The notes: generated from the letters alone by a model not told the origin. 7,524 nucleotides of DNA from Acidobacteriaceae bacterium (GCA_030044455.1 JASHVU010000374.1:1-7524), one strand, 5' to 3'; positions 1-6,559 are shown, counted from the stretch's first letter. A program made the numbers and translations.

Positions 1-438
1 ACACCGCTGCCGGCCACGGGTTCGTGGGGACCGTCTGTGGCGGCGAGCATGGGCTGGCAGGGAACTCACACCAGTTTTGCAGCGAGTTACTCACAGGGAG
101 TCACCGGAGGCGGCGGACTGCTGGGAGCCTATAACTCGAAAAGCGCCAGCGCCACTGCGCGCTGGCAGATGACGCGCGCTTGGACCGGTTCAGCCTCTGG
201 AGCTTACTCAATTAACAAGACTATCGGCGGGGTTTTCAATTCCGAGGGTCAAAACGGCCATTCGACCTCGGAAAGCGCGACGCTGGATCACTCCATAGGG
301 GAGCAACTCGACATCGCGTTTCATTACGATCACATCGACCAAAGTTTCAGCGGAATTGCCGTGATAGCGGCCAACCCAAACAGTGATCGCGAGACGATTT
401 CGATCAGCTGGCATTTTCAGCGTCCATTAGGTAGATAA
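1..438 (+). CDS. Outer-membrane beta-barrel protein, 3' end only (EPS locus associated)
   Basis: The reading frame is open from base 1 and ends at TAA 436-438, so only the last 145 residues are seen. The start lies upstream of the window; the in-frame GTG at 37 is not a credible start because the frame continues before it. The visible part shows short alternating hydrophobic/polar stretches separated by Gly/Ser/Asn-rich turns, with no helix, P-loop or transmembrane helix. This is the look of transmembrane beta strands, for example around SYSQGVTGG, ARWQMTRAW and the final TISISWHFQ. Position directly before the chain-length determinant (2-nt gap) fits the outer-membrane proteins of exosortase-type EPS loci, which are thought to help move polymer across the outer membrane. 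The C-terminus runs six residues past the last aromatic (WHF then QRPLGR), so it lacks a terminal Phe. The barrel assignment is inferred from pattern and context; no specific family was verified. Confidence 0.6.
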   Translation, partial: TPLPATGSWGPSVAASMGWQGTHTSFAASYSQGVTGGGGLLGAYNSKSASATARWQMTRAWTGSASGAYSINKTIGGVFNSEGQNGHSTSESATLDHSIGEQLDIAFHYDHIDQSFSGIAVIAANPNSDRETISISWHFQRPLGR

Positions 439-440
439 TC

Positions 441-2072
441 GTGCCCGAAGATTTTGAAGAGAACGCAACGCAACCATTCGAGATAGGGCGCTATCTCGAC
501 ATCGTTCGTCGCCGCCATTTGATCTTCTTGATATTGCTGCTGCTGGGATGGGCGGCGGTATGGGGATCAAGCTGGATTCTTCCTGCGCGGTACAAATCGA
601 GCACGCTCATCCTGGTGGAAGAACCGTCGATGCCCAAGAACTATGTCGTCCCCAATGTGAGCGACAATCTGCAGGATAGGCTGCAAAGCATCACCCAGCA
701 GATTCTGAGCCGAACACGCCTTCTTCTAATTATTGACAAGCTGCATCTTTACCAAGGCAAACATCAGCCATCGACCCCAGACGGACGGGTGGATAAGATG
801 CGCAAGGACATCGGCGACATTGATCTGGTGAAGGACGAGAGGACCCAGGTTATCACCTCGTTCCGAATCAACTACACAGCCCCGGATCCCCACATCGCAC
901 AACAGGTGACCAGCGAACTGACCAACCTGTTTATCGATGAGAATCTCAAGGTTCAGCAGCAGGAGTCAGAAAATACCACGCAATTCATTGAGTCTCAACT
1001 GGAGGCTGCTCGCACCAGCCTGGCCGAACAGGATGCGAGGGTGCGGGCCTTCCAGGCGGCGCATGAAGGGGAGTTACCCACCGAGGAGCAAGCGAACCTG
1101 CAGGTACTGAGCGGACTGCAGTCACAACTGCAAAATGAACAAGACGCCTTGAATGCGGCAAAACAGCAGAGCGTTTATCATCAATCGCTGATCGAGCAAT
1201 ACCACGCGATGAATGGAACGCGCCGGACCGCGGTCACTGGAAATGCTTCGGGTCAGGAGGCTCCTACAGGCCTGGAAGCCATCGACAGGCAGCTCGACAC
1301 GTTGAAGTCAAAGCTGCAGGATCTCAAGACCCGGTACACCGATCAATACCCCGAAGTTCAACAGGTAAAGGGTGAAATCGCCGAGACCGAGAAGGCAAGA
1401 GAGCAGCTAATTGCCAGCCTGAAGAAAAAGCCGGATGCGAAGGAACAAAACGCCAGCAACGAGGCGCAAGCGATCGAAGACCCGGCCCTGAACGCACCGC
1501 TCTTACAGCTCCAAAGCCAGCTAGAGGCCGATCAGCTCGAAATCTCGAATCGTCGAACAGCGATTGACGATCTCAAGTCGAGGATCAATCAATATCAGGC
1601 GCGGCTGAGTTCGGAACCTGTGGTTTCGCAACAGTTGGCGGACCTGTCGCGGGGCTATGAACAATCTCAGAAAAACTACAATGAACTTCTCGAAAAAGAA
1701 CAAGACTCGCAAATGGCCACCAGCATGGAACAAATGCAACAGGGCGAGCGGTTCATGATTATCGATCCCCCGAGTTTGCCGCTGCGGCCCGATTTTCCCA
1801 ATCGCCTGAAAATGTGTGAAGCGGGACTGGGTGCTGGATTTGCGCTTGGGCTGCTGGTTGTGGTGCTCCTGGAATTCCAGGACGACCGCTTGTACGGCGA
1901 CCGGGAGATCCGAAAATTAATTACCGCACCGGTGATTGGCGAAATTCCTGAGATTCTCGAACCGTCAGATACACGGCGCCAAAAGCTTAGAATGGCGATG
2001 GGTTGGGCCATGGCCGCGCTGGTGTTCGTCACCATACTCTCCGGCTCGGCATTCAGTTATTTCCGTTCCTAG
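441..2072 (+). CDS. Polysaccharide co-polymerase / chain-length determinant (Wzz/GumC-like)
   Basis: This 543-residue inner-membrane protein should set polymer length and couple polymerisation to export. The N-terminal cytoplasmic stretch (FEIGRYLDIVRRR, about 13-25) is followed by TM1 (about 27-47). A large periplasmic part comes next, with Gln/Glu-rich coiled-coil segments at roughly 170-250, 280-330 and 350-420. The Pro-rich motif DPPSLPLRPDFPNR (about 442-455) precedes TM2 (about 459-478), the hallmark arrangement of Wzz/GumC proteins. After TM2 the segment DDRLYGDREIRKLITAPVIG matches the usual juxtamembrane region leading toward a kinase domain, but no Walker motif follows; the kinase is a separate gene at 3059. 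An extra hydrophobic stretch (about 518-535) near the C-terminus looks like a third membrane segment. The GTG start at 441 lies 2 nt after the preceding stop, with a weak AGG at 429-431, suggesting coupling. Length is typical of GumC-like proteins. Confidence 0.92.
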   Translation: MPEDFEENATQPFEIGRYLDIVRRRHLIFLILLLLGWAAVWGSSWILPARYKSSTLILVEEPSMPKNYVVPNVSDNLQDRLQSITQQILSRTRLLLIIDKLHLYQGKHQPSTPDGRVDKMRKDIGDIDLVKDERTQVITSFRINYTAPDPHIAQQVTSELTNLFIDENLKVQQQESENTTQFIESQLEAARTSLAEQDARVRAFQAAHEGELPTEEQANLQVLSGLQSQLQNEQDALNAAKQQSVYHQSLIEQYHAMNGTRRTAVTGNASGQEAPTGLEAIDRQLDTLKSKLQDLKTRYTDQYPEVQQVKGEIAETEKAREQLIASLKKKPDAKEQNASNEAQAIEDPALNAPLLQLQSQLEADQLEISNRRTAIDDLKSRINQYQARLSSEPVVSQQLADLSRGYEQSQKNYNELLEKEQDSQMATSMEQMQQGERFMIIDPPSLPLRPDFPNRLKMCEAGLGAGFALGLLVVVLLEFQDDRLYGDREIRKLITAPVIGEIPEILEPSDTRRQKLRMAMGWAMAALVFVTILSGSAFSYFRS

Positions 2073-2085
2073 GACTCGCGTGACA

Positions 2086-3075
2086 ATGTATAAATCATTC
2101 TTCCATCTCGTTCGCAATCCATTTAACCTGACTCCCGACCCATATTGCTTTGTGTCGACGAAGAGGCACAACGAGGCTCTGGCTGCGCTGTATTATGGAG
2201 TTCGCTGGCATAAGGGCTTTGTCGTAGTCACAGGAGAAGTGGGCACAGGAAAGACGCTTCTTTTGCGCTGCCTGCTGAGACTGCTGAAGGAAAGCAAGGA
2301 CATTGCATACGCCTACGTGTTCAATGGCCGGCTCACGCCCACGGAGTTCCTGCAATACATTCTCTGCGATCTTGGCCTTCAGGCCGCCGGCAAGAACAAG
2401 AGTGAGCTGCTGCTCGAGCTTGGCCAGTTTCTGGTTTCCCGGGGTTCGAAGAAGCTCACTACTGTGCTGATCATCGATGAGGCCCATCTTCTCTCCGAAG
2501 ACATTCTGGAGGAGATCCGCCTGCTCTCGAATCTGGAGACGGCCGACGACAAGCTGCTGCAGATCGTGTTGGTAGGGCAGCCGGAACTGGACGACAAACT
2601 CGATTCCCTGGGTTTGCGGCAGTTGAAACAGAGAATTGCGCTGCGTGCGCAACTGGCGCCGTTGGACGGCATTGAAACGAGCACGTACATTGAAAAGCGG
2701 CTGCAGATTGCCGGGGCAGACCTCCAGGGTGACCCGATATTTCCCGCGGAAGCAACGGCGGCCGTGTTCCTGCACTCGCATGGCCTGCCGCGGCTTATCA
2801 ATACGATCTGCGAGAACGCTCTGATTGCGGCCTATGCCCGGCAGTGCCGTTCAGTAACTCCGGAAATTATCCAGGATGTCGCGAGGGAGTTCCGGCTGGA
2901 TGTACCGCCGTCGCGAGACGATGATGGAACCGGGAAAAACAGTGAAAGCGATCTTCGCCTGGCCTCCAGCGCCGTACTCGACCTCTTCGCCAGCTTGCGG
3001 AAATCCGAGGAGAGCAGTTCAAGCTCAGAAGCTAAAGAGGCTGCAGAACAGGGTAAACATGAGTTACATATTTGA
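2086..3075 (+). CDS. ExeA-like AAA ATPase of EPS locus
   Basis: This 329-residue P-loop ATPase belongs to the ExeA/GspA-like group that accompanies exosortase-type EPS loci. It opens with MYKSFFHLVRNPFNLTPDP, typical of that group. Visible motifs are Walker A GEVGTGKT (50-57), Walker B TVLIIDEAH (126-134), the sensor-1-like strand VLVGQPEL (161-168), a basic stretch RQLKQRIALR (178-187) suited to arginine-finger residues, and sensor-2-like GLPRLIN (233-239). Residues after about 272 form a hydrophilic Ser/Glu-rich tail with a run of serines at 310-314. The C-terminal peptidoglycan-binding domain of full-length ExeA is absent. I chose ATG 2086 because the family starts with MYxSFF. The in-frame GTG at 2080 has a better-placed AGGA (2071-2074, 5 nt away, against 11 nt for the ATG) and would add only two residues. 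Further upstream extension would run into the previous gene. The substrate is unknown; it probably energises or organises the EPS assembly machine. Confidence 0.9.
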   Translation: MYKSFFHLVRNPFNLTPDPYCFVSTKRHNEALAALYYGVRWHKGFVVVTGEVGTGKTLLLRCLLRLLKESKDIAYAYVFNGRLTPTEFLQYILCDLGLQAAGKNKSELLLELGQFLVSRGSKKLTTVLIIDEAHLLSEDILEEIRLLSNLETADDKLLQIVLVGQPELDDKLDSLGLRQLKQRIALRAQLAPLDGIETSTYIEKRLQIAGADLQGDPIFPAEATAAVFLHSHGLPRLINTICENALIAAYARQCRSVTPEIIQDVAREFRLDVPPSRDDDGTGKNSESDLRLASSAVLDLFASLRKSEESSSSSEAKEAAEQGKHELHI

Positions 3076-4060
3076 CGCATTGCAGCGTTCGCAGGCAGAG
3101 CGCGCCAAAACAGCTGATCGAGGATCGCAGGCAGCCCTCGAGCTGCTGGAGCGCGCGGAGCGTCAGGCCTCAGCGCAGCGTAGCTCTGAGTCTCTGCGTG
3201 TGGAGCCGGCCGAGATCGGGATAGAGCATGAGATGCCGTTGTTCAGCGGCGAAGGCTTCGGGCCGCCCTCAACAGAGCCGAGTCTGAGTGCAATCACAGA
3301 CGCACTGCAAGATGAGGAACGCAGAGAGATCTTCAGCCAATTCCAGACACTTGAAGTATCGCACCCCAAACACAGCCACCTTGTCTGTTTGAGCGATGGC
3401 GATCGCCCTGCAACAGAGGCATTTAATCTTGTGGGAGTGCGGCTGCGCAACTTGCGCCTGGAGCGCGAGATCAAAAGCTTGCTGATTACAAGCACAATTC
3501 CGAAGGAAGGCAAGAGCGTAGTGGCGGCCAATTTGGCCTGCACACTCGGCTCCGGAGAGAGGAAGAAGGTGTTGCTCGTGGACGGCGATGTGCGGCGCCC
3601 AACGCAACCCGAGATCTTCGGGCTCGCCCATGTTCCGGGGCTCTCAAATTACCTGATCGGCAAACGCAGTCTGACTGCCTGCATCTACCATCTTCCCCAA
3701 GCGGGCATTTGGATCCTGCCGGCGGGCGATAACCAGAGCGAGATCCGGGATTTGATTCAGTCCCCACAGCTGCCCGATTTGATGAGGACGGTGAACTCCT
3801 GGTTTGACTGGGTCGTCATCGATTCACCTCCGGTGTTGCCGCTGGCCGATACCAGCATATGGGCACGGGTGGCAGACGGAATTCTGCTCGTCACCCGCCA
3901 GGGGACAACCGGCAAGCGGAAACTGCAGAAGGGTCTGGAAGCTCTCGACCCCAGCAAGCTGATTGGCACAGTGTTGAACTCCTGGAAGGGCGCCAACGAC
4001 AACTACGATTACTATTACGGCCACGCGACGAAGGCCCCAGGGAGCCCGGAAGCTGCCTAA
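3059..4060 (+). CDS. BY-type tyrosine autokinase / capsular exopolysaccharide-family P-loop ATPase
   Basis: This 333-residue cytoplasmic protein has no membrane segment and should be the kinase partner of the Wzz-like protein at 441. Its phosphorylation cycle would control EPS polymerisation. The N-terminus MSYIFDALQRSQAER is followed by a polar linker (about 16-110). The kinase core has Walker A PKEGKS (148-153, within IPKEGKSVVAANLA), Walker A' VLLVDGDVRRP (171-181) and Walker B WVVIDSPP (251-258). The C-terminal tail has a small tyrosine cluster, NYDYYY (315-320), the expected autophosphorylation site. The segment EAFNLVGVRLRNLR (120-133) lies where BY-kinases carry the EX2RX2R oligomerisation motif, but Asn and Gly replace the two arginines. 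The start is ATG 3059, which overlaps the ATPase gene by 17 nt and has AGGG at 3050-3053, 5 nt upstream; the frame stays open further upstream but only inside the ATPase gene. The split kinase/co-polymerase layout resembles CpsC/CpsD rather than the fused Wzc. Confidence 0.9.
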   Translation: MSYIFDALQRSQAERAKTADRGSQAALELLERAERQASAQRSSESLRVEPAEIGIEHEMPLFSGEGFGPPSTEPSLSAITDALQDEERREIFSQFQTLEVSHPKHSHLVCLSDGDRPATEAFNLVGVRLRNLRLEREIKSLLITSTIPKEGKSVVAANLACTLGSGERKKVLLVDGDVRRPTQPEIFGLAHVPGLSNYLIGKRSLTACIYHLPQAGIWILPAGDNQSEIRDLIQSPQLPDLMRTVNSWFDWVVIDSPPVLPLADTSIWARVADGILLVTRQGTTGKRKLQKGLEALDPSKLIGTVLNSWKGANDNYDYYYGHATKAPGSPEAA

Positions 4061-4182
4061 GACTGATCCCGGGTTGGGGAGCACGCGCTTCTCGCCGATC
4101 CTATAGCTCCACAATCCACGCATCGACACAAGAATTGGCCTCACCCAACGGCCTGCAACTGGTTGGCAGGGCCCGTGATTAC

Positions 4183-4216
4183 TGAGACGCGCCAGCGGCG
4201 CCTCGTCGTGGTCTCA
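4183..4216 (+). repeat. Nested inverted repeat (TGAGAC...GTCTCA enclosing GCGCC/GGCGC)
   Basis: TGAGAC (4183-4188) is perfectly complementary to GTCTCA (4211-4216). Inside it GCGCC (4189-4193) pairs with GGCGC (4197-4201) over a 3-nt AGC loop, stacked directly on the outer 5' arm, and a 9-nt unpaired stretch remains on the 3' side. In RNA this would form a short hairpin on an outer helix; in DNA the outer arms could also be a protein site. No T-run follows, so it is unlikely to be an intrinsic terminator. The pairing is read directly; any function is unknown. Confidence 0.35.
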
Positions 4217-4284
4217 ATCATCTGAGTCGATCCACAAAATATCAATTAACGCTGCCGCAGCGGTCCATATCGGACTATTCGAGA

Positions 4285-4290
4285 GAGGAG
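4285..4290 (+). promoter_or_regulatory. Ribosome binding site fixing the TTG start at 4297
   Basis: GAGGAG at 4285-4290, within GAGAGAGGAG, is a strong Shine-Dalgarno. It sits 6 nt before TTG 4297, which supports this rare start codon over any downstream ATG. The first in-frame ATG (codon 36, base 4402) would delete the start of the conserved N-terminal domain and has no comparable site upstream. Confidence 0.75.
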
Positions 4291-4296
4291 TGACCC

Positions 4297-5445
4297 TTGA
4301 CTCGTCAACGAGCGGAGAATGGCTTGCATCTGGAAGACCTTCTGTCTGGTTCACAGACCGCAGTTGCCAGGGACGTACTGAACGAAGAAGCCTTCCGGCG
4401 AATGATTGCCATCGAGCGCAAGAGGACGGAGCGAACCAATGAACCCTTCTTGCTGATGCTGCTCGAGTGCGTTGACCGCCAGAAGCCGGGAAAGTTCGCC
4501 AATGCTCTCGATAACCTGATGACAGTACTGCTGTCGACCACGAGGGAAACGGATGTGATCGGGTGGTACCGGCAACATCAGTCGATCGGGCTCCTGTTCA
4601 CTGGGCTTGCGTCCGATTGCAAGAACACTTCACTCGGCACCATCCTGAGCCGAGTAAGTGCCGTATTGCAGGACAAGCTCACCTTTGAGCAGTTCAGCGA
4701 AATCTCGATCTCGCTCCACTTCTTCCCCGACGATTGGAATCAGAACGACTCAGGAGGCCCGAGCAATCGGGTGCTTTATCCGGATCTGCATGAAGTGGTG
4801 AAAGGTAAGCGCACGACGCAGAGTCTCAAGCGAGCCATTGACATCCTCGGCAGCGCACTCCTGATCGTTTTGTTTCTGCCTCTGCTTGTATTGATCGCGA
4901 TTGCAGTGAAAGTCACATCGAAGGGGCCGGTGTTTTTCAAACAGCAGCGTGTGGGGCAACACGGCCGGCACTTCACGTTTTTGAAATTCCGATCCATGCG
5001 GGATCGCAACGATCACAGCGCTCACCGCGAGTACGTGAAAAAAATGATCGCCGGCAATGCGGAACGCATTTCGCTGAATGGAAGCGGTGAAGGTGTGTTC
5101 AAGCTGGTTGACGATCCAAGGATCACGCCGCTAGGACGGTTTCTGCGCAGAACCAGTCTGGATGAACTGCCGCAGTTCTTCAATGTGTTGATGGGAGATA
5201 TGTCCCTGGTTGGACCGCGGCCGCCGATTCCCTATGAAGTTGCGGCATATCAAACCTGGCATCGGCGTCGGGTATTACAAGTGAAGCCGGGGATTACCGG
5301 GCTATGGCAAGTGACCGGGCGTAGCCGGGTGAGCTTCGATGACATGGTCCGCCTGGACCTGCAATATGCAAATTTCTGGTCTCTGCGGCTCGATTTCAAG
5401 ATACTCATACGCACTCCGGCCGCAGTGATCAAAGGCGCCTATTAA
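4297..5445 (+). CDS. Initiating polyprenyl-phosphate sugar-1-phosphate transferase with degenerate GGDEF-like N-terminal domain
   Basis: This 382-residue protein should transfer a sugar-1-phosphate from a nucleotide sugar to undecaprenyl phosphate at the inner membrane, the first committed step of EPS repeat-unit assembly. The C-terminal part (about 175-382) is a bacterial sugar transferase domain. It has basic KRAIDILG (178-185), one membrane segment with an internal Pro (about 184-205), KFRSMR (230-235), the catalytic Asp-Glu pair in TSLDELPQF (286-294, D289/E290), MSLVGPRPP (302-310) and [14 protein letters not shown] (330-343). The four-helix N-terminal membrane domain of WbaP-type enzymes is absent. 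Residues about 26-147 instead resemble a GGDEF fold: [19 protein letters not shown] then LLMLLECVD at the start, RETDVIGWY (83-91) and [10 protein letters not shown] (137-146). The GGDEF signature position reads RQHQS, so cyclase activity is not expected. The TTG start is supported by the GAGGAG site. The sugar specificity cannot be told from sequence. Confidence 0.92.
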   Translation: MTRQRAENGLHLEDLLSGSQTAVARDVLNEEAFRRMIAIERKRTERTNEPFLLMLLECVDRQKPGKFANALDNLMTVLLSTTRETDVIGWYRQHQSIGLLFTGLASDCKNTSLGTILSRVSAVLQDKLTFEQFSEISISLHFFPDDWNQNDSGGPSNRVLYPDLHEVVKGKRTTQSLKRAIDILGSALLIVLFLPLLVLIAIAVKVTSKGPVFFKQQRVGQHGRHFTFLKFRSMRDRNDHSAHREYVKKMIAGNAERISLNGSGEGVFKLVDDPRITPLGRFLRRTSLDELPQFFNVLMGDMSLVGPRPPIPYEVAAYQTWHRRRVLQVKPGITGLWQVTGRSRVSFDDMVRLDLQYANFWSLRLDFKILIRTPAAVIKGAY

Positions 5446-5560
5446 GAGCCGCACGCCGTCGGAGGGCGGGATTGCCTTTAATCAATAGCAGTCTATTTCC
5501 ATGGGTTGTTCTCAAGGCCGACCCGTCATGTTCGGTCATTGGGAAGGATGGTGAAACGAA
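5446..5560 (+). other. 115-nt intergenic spacer before the amino-sugar cassette
   Basis: I see no gene here. The stretch holds only weak short inverted repeats, such as CGCC/GGCG near its start, and a purine-rich GGGAAGGA (5541-5548). That is the only ribosome-binding candidate for the GTG at 5561, although its 12-nt spacing is long. No convincing terminator or sigma-70 promoter is visible, so the downstream genes may be read through from the sugar transferase gene or have their own unrecognised promoter. Confidence 0.4.
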
Positions 5561-6559
5561 GTGAATTTCGGAGTCATTGGTTACGGTTATTGGGGCCCTA
5601 ATGTGGTGCGGAACCTCGCCAGCCTGGACGATTCGCAGGTTGTTTCGATCGCAGAATTAAGTGAAAAAGCGCGGCACCGAGCGCAAAAGGCATATCCCGG
5701 CATTCACGTAACCGCAGATGCACAGGAGGTGATATCGTCTCCGGAAATCGACGCCATTGCCGTCATAACTCCTGTGTGGACGCATTATGAATTGGCAAAG
5801 GCAGCGCTCGAAAATGGCAAGCATGTATTCGTGGAGAAGCCATTTACCAGTACGGCCGATCAGGGAAAAAGGCTGATTGATCTGGCATTGAAAAAGAACC
5901 TGAAAATCATGGTGGACCACACCTTCCTCTTCACCGGCGCGGTGAAGAAGATTGCTCAGCTGGTGAAGGAAGGAACGCTTGGCAGGCTCTATTACTACGA
6001 CTCAACGCGCGTCAATCTGGGGCTCTTTCAGCACGACATCAATGTTCTGTGGGACCTGGCACCGCACGATCTGTCGATCATGGATCATCTGCTTGATGCC
6101 ACGCCGGAAGCGATTGTGGCGACGGGGCAGAACCACCTGAACTGCCACGAGGATGTGGCCTTTATTACCCTTTACTTCCCGGATAATGTGATTGCACACG
6201 TCAACGTGAACTGGCTGTCTCCCGTAAAAGTGCGAACCACGCTCATCGGCGGAGAAAAGCGGATGCTGGTGTGGAACGACCTGGAAGCAGACGAGAAACT
6301 CCGGGTCTACGATAAAGGCGTAAAGATGAACAGCCGCGAGGGCGTTTATGAACTGCTCGTAAGTTATCGGTCAGGCGATATGTGGGCTCCGCAGCTGGAG
6401 CAGGTTGAGGCCTTACGCCAGGAGCTGAGTTATTTTGTCGAGTGCGTGTCAAACGGGCAGGATCCGCATAACGATGGCTGCGCCGGATTGCGCGTCGTGA
6501 AGATGCTGGAGGCTGCAACAGAATCGCTGAAGAATAAAGGAGCGCTCGTCAGCCTGTGA
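5561..6559 (+). CDS. Gfo/Idh/MocA-family oxidoreductase, probable nucleotide-sugar dehydrogenase
   Basis: This 332-residue NAD(P)-dependent oxidoreductase is expected to oxidise a sugar-nucleotide hydroxyl, most likely C3, to give the keto substrate for the aminotransferase encoded downstream. The N-terminal Rossmann fold opens with MNFGVIGYGYWGPN, with GxGxxG at 7-12. The family EKP motif is in HVFVEKPF (88-95, K93), and the WDLAPHDL stretch (164-171, H169) supplies the usual conserved His of the C-terminal domain. Length is normal for the family. The start is GTG 5561, matching the expected N-terminus; no in-frame upstream alternative looks better. Its stop overlaps the next gene's GTG (GTGA, 6556-6559), so the two are translationally coupled. 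Context suggests a WbpB/WlbA-like role, but from memory WlbA proteins start with a different motif (GAAGYIAPRH-like), so this would be a functional analogue from another subfamily. The exact substrate is unknown. Confidence 0.88.
   Translation: MNFGVIGYGYWGPNVVRNLASLDDSQVVSIAELSEKARHRAQKAYPGIHVTADAQEVISSPEIDAIAVITPVWTHYELAKAALENGKHVFVEKPFTSTADQGKRLIDLALKKNLKIMVDHTFLFTGAVKKIAQLVKEGTLGRLYYYDSTRVNLGLFQHDINVLWDLAPHDLSIMDHLLDATPEAIVATGQNHLNCHEDVAFITLYFPDNVIAHVNVNWLSPVKVRTTLIGGEKRMLVWNDLEADEKLRVYDKGVKMNSREGVYELLVSYRSGDMWAPQLEQVEALRQELSYFVECVSNGQDPHNDGCAGLRVVKMLEAATESLKNKGALVSL

Larger units (their letters stand above)
4061..4296 (+). other. Gene-free spacer / possible transcribed leader with inverted repeats
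   Basis: This 236-nt stretch separates the kinase gene from the sugar transferase gene, in contrast to the tight packing before it. I see no convincing coding sequence. It contains four short inverted repeats. CCAAC (4145-4149) pairs with GTTGG (4162-4166). The overlapping GGCCTGC (4150-4156) pairs with GCAGGGCC (4166-4173) with one bulged G. A nested structure follows at 4183-4216. CGCTG (4250-4254) pairs with CAGCG (4258-4262). None is followed by a T-run, so no classical intrinsic terminator is present. No good sigma-70 promoter stands out, although the AT-rich patch ACAAAATATCAATTAA (4234-4249) could hold a -10 region. A promoter or a leader-based control point for the next gene is plausible but unproven. 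Confidence 0.4.

Noticed and set aside
37..438. Treating GTG 37 as the start of a small complete gene
   Set aside because: The frame is open to base 1 with similar composition, and there is no ribosome site before 37; it is the 3' end of a longer gene.
1521..1739. Repeat- or Gln-rich stretch in the Wzz-like gene as a DNA repeat
   Set aside because: The similarity comes from coiled-coil amino-acid bias (Gln, Glu, Leu), not from repeated DNA units.
1936..2085. Upstream extension of the ATPase frame (possible start at 1936)
   Set aside because: It lies inside the Wzz-like gene in another frame; the residues have no ATPase-family character and the family N-terminus MYKSFF begins at 2086.
2095..2801. 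Long open frames on the - strand opposite the ATPase gene
   Set aside because: Composition is Arg/Ser/Cys-rich without motifs, and the + strand frame has clear Walker motifs; these are antisense shadows.
2876..3058. Upstream extension of the kinase frame (possible start at 2876)
   Set aside because: It overlaps the end of the ATPase coding region and is a shadow; ATG 3059 has AGGG 5 nt upstream and the expected MSYIFDAL N-terminus.
4145..4173. H-type pseudoknot from the interleaved inverted repeats
   Set aside because: The crossing loops would be zero nucleotides long across 5- to 7-bp stems, which is sterically unlikely; alternative hairpins are more reasonable.
4150..4216. Intrinsic transcription terminator after the kinase gene
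   Set aside because: Hairpins exist but none is followed by a run of T residues.
4061..4296. c-di-GMP or other known riboswitch in the leader
   Set aside because: I looked for the conserved GEMM-type core sequences and did not find them; only short unlinked hairpins are present.
5472..5499. Sigma-70-like promoter (TTGCCT, 16-nt spacer, TATTTC)
   Set aside because: About 4/6 and 3/6 matches to the consensus boxes are no better than expected by chance.
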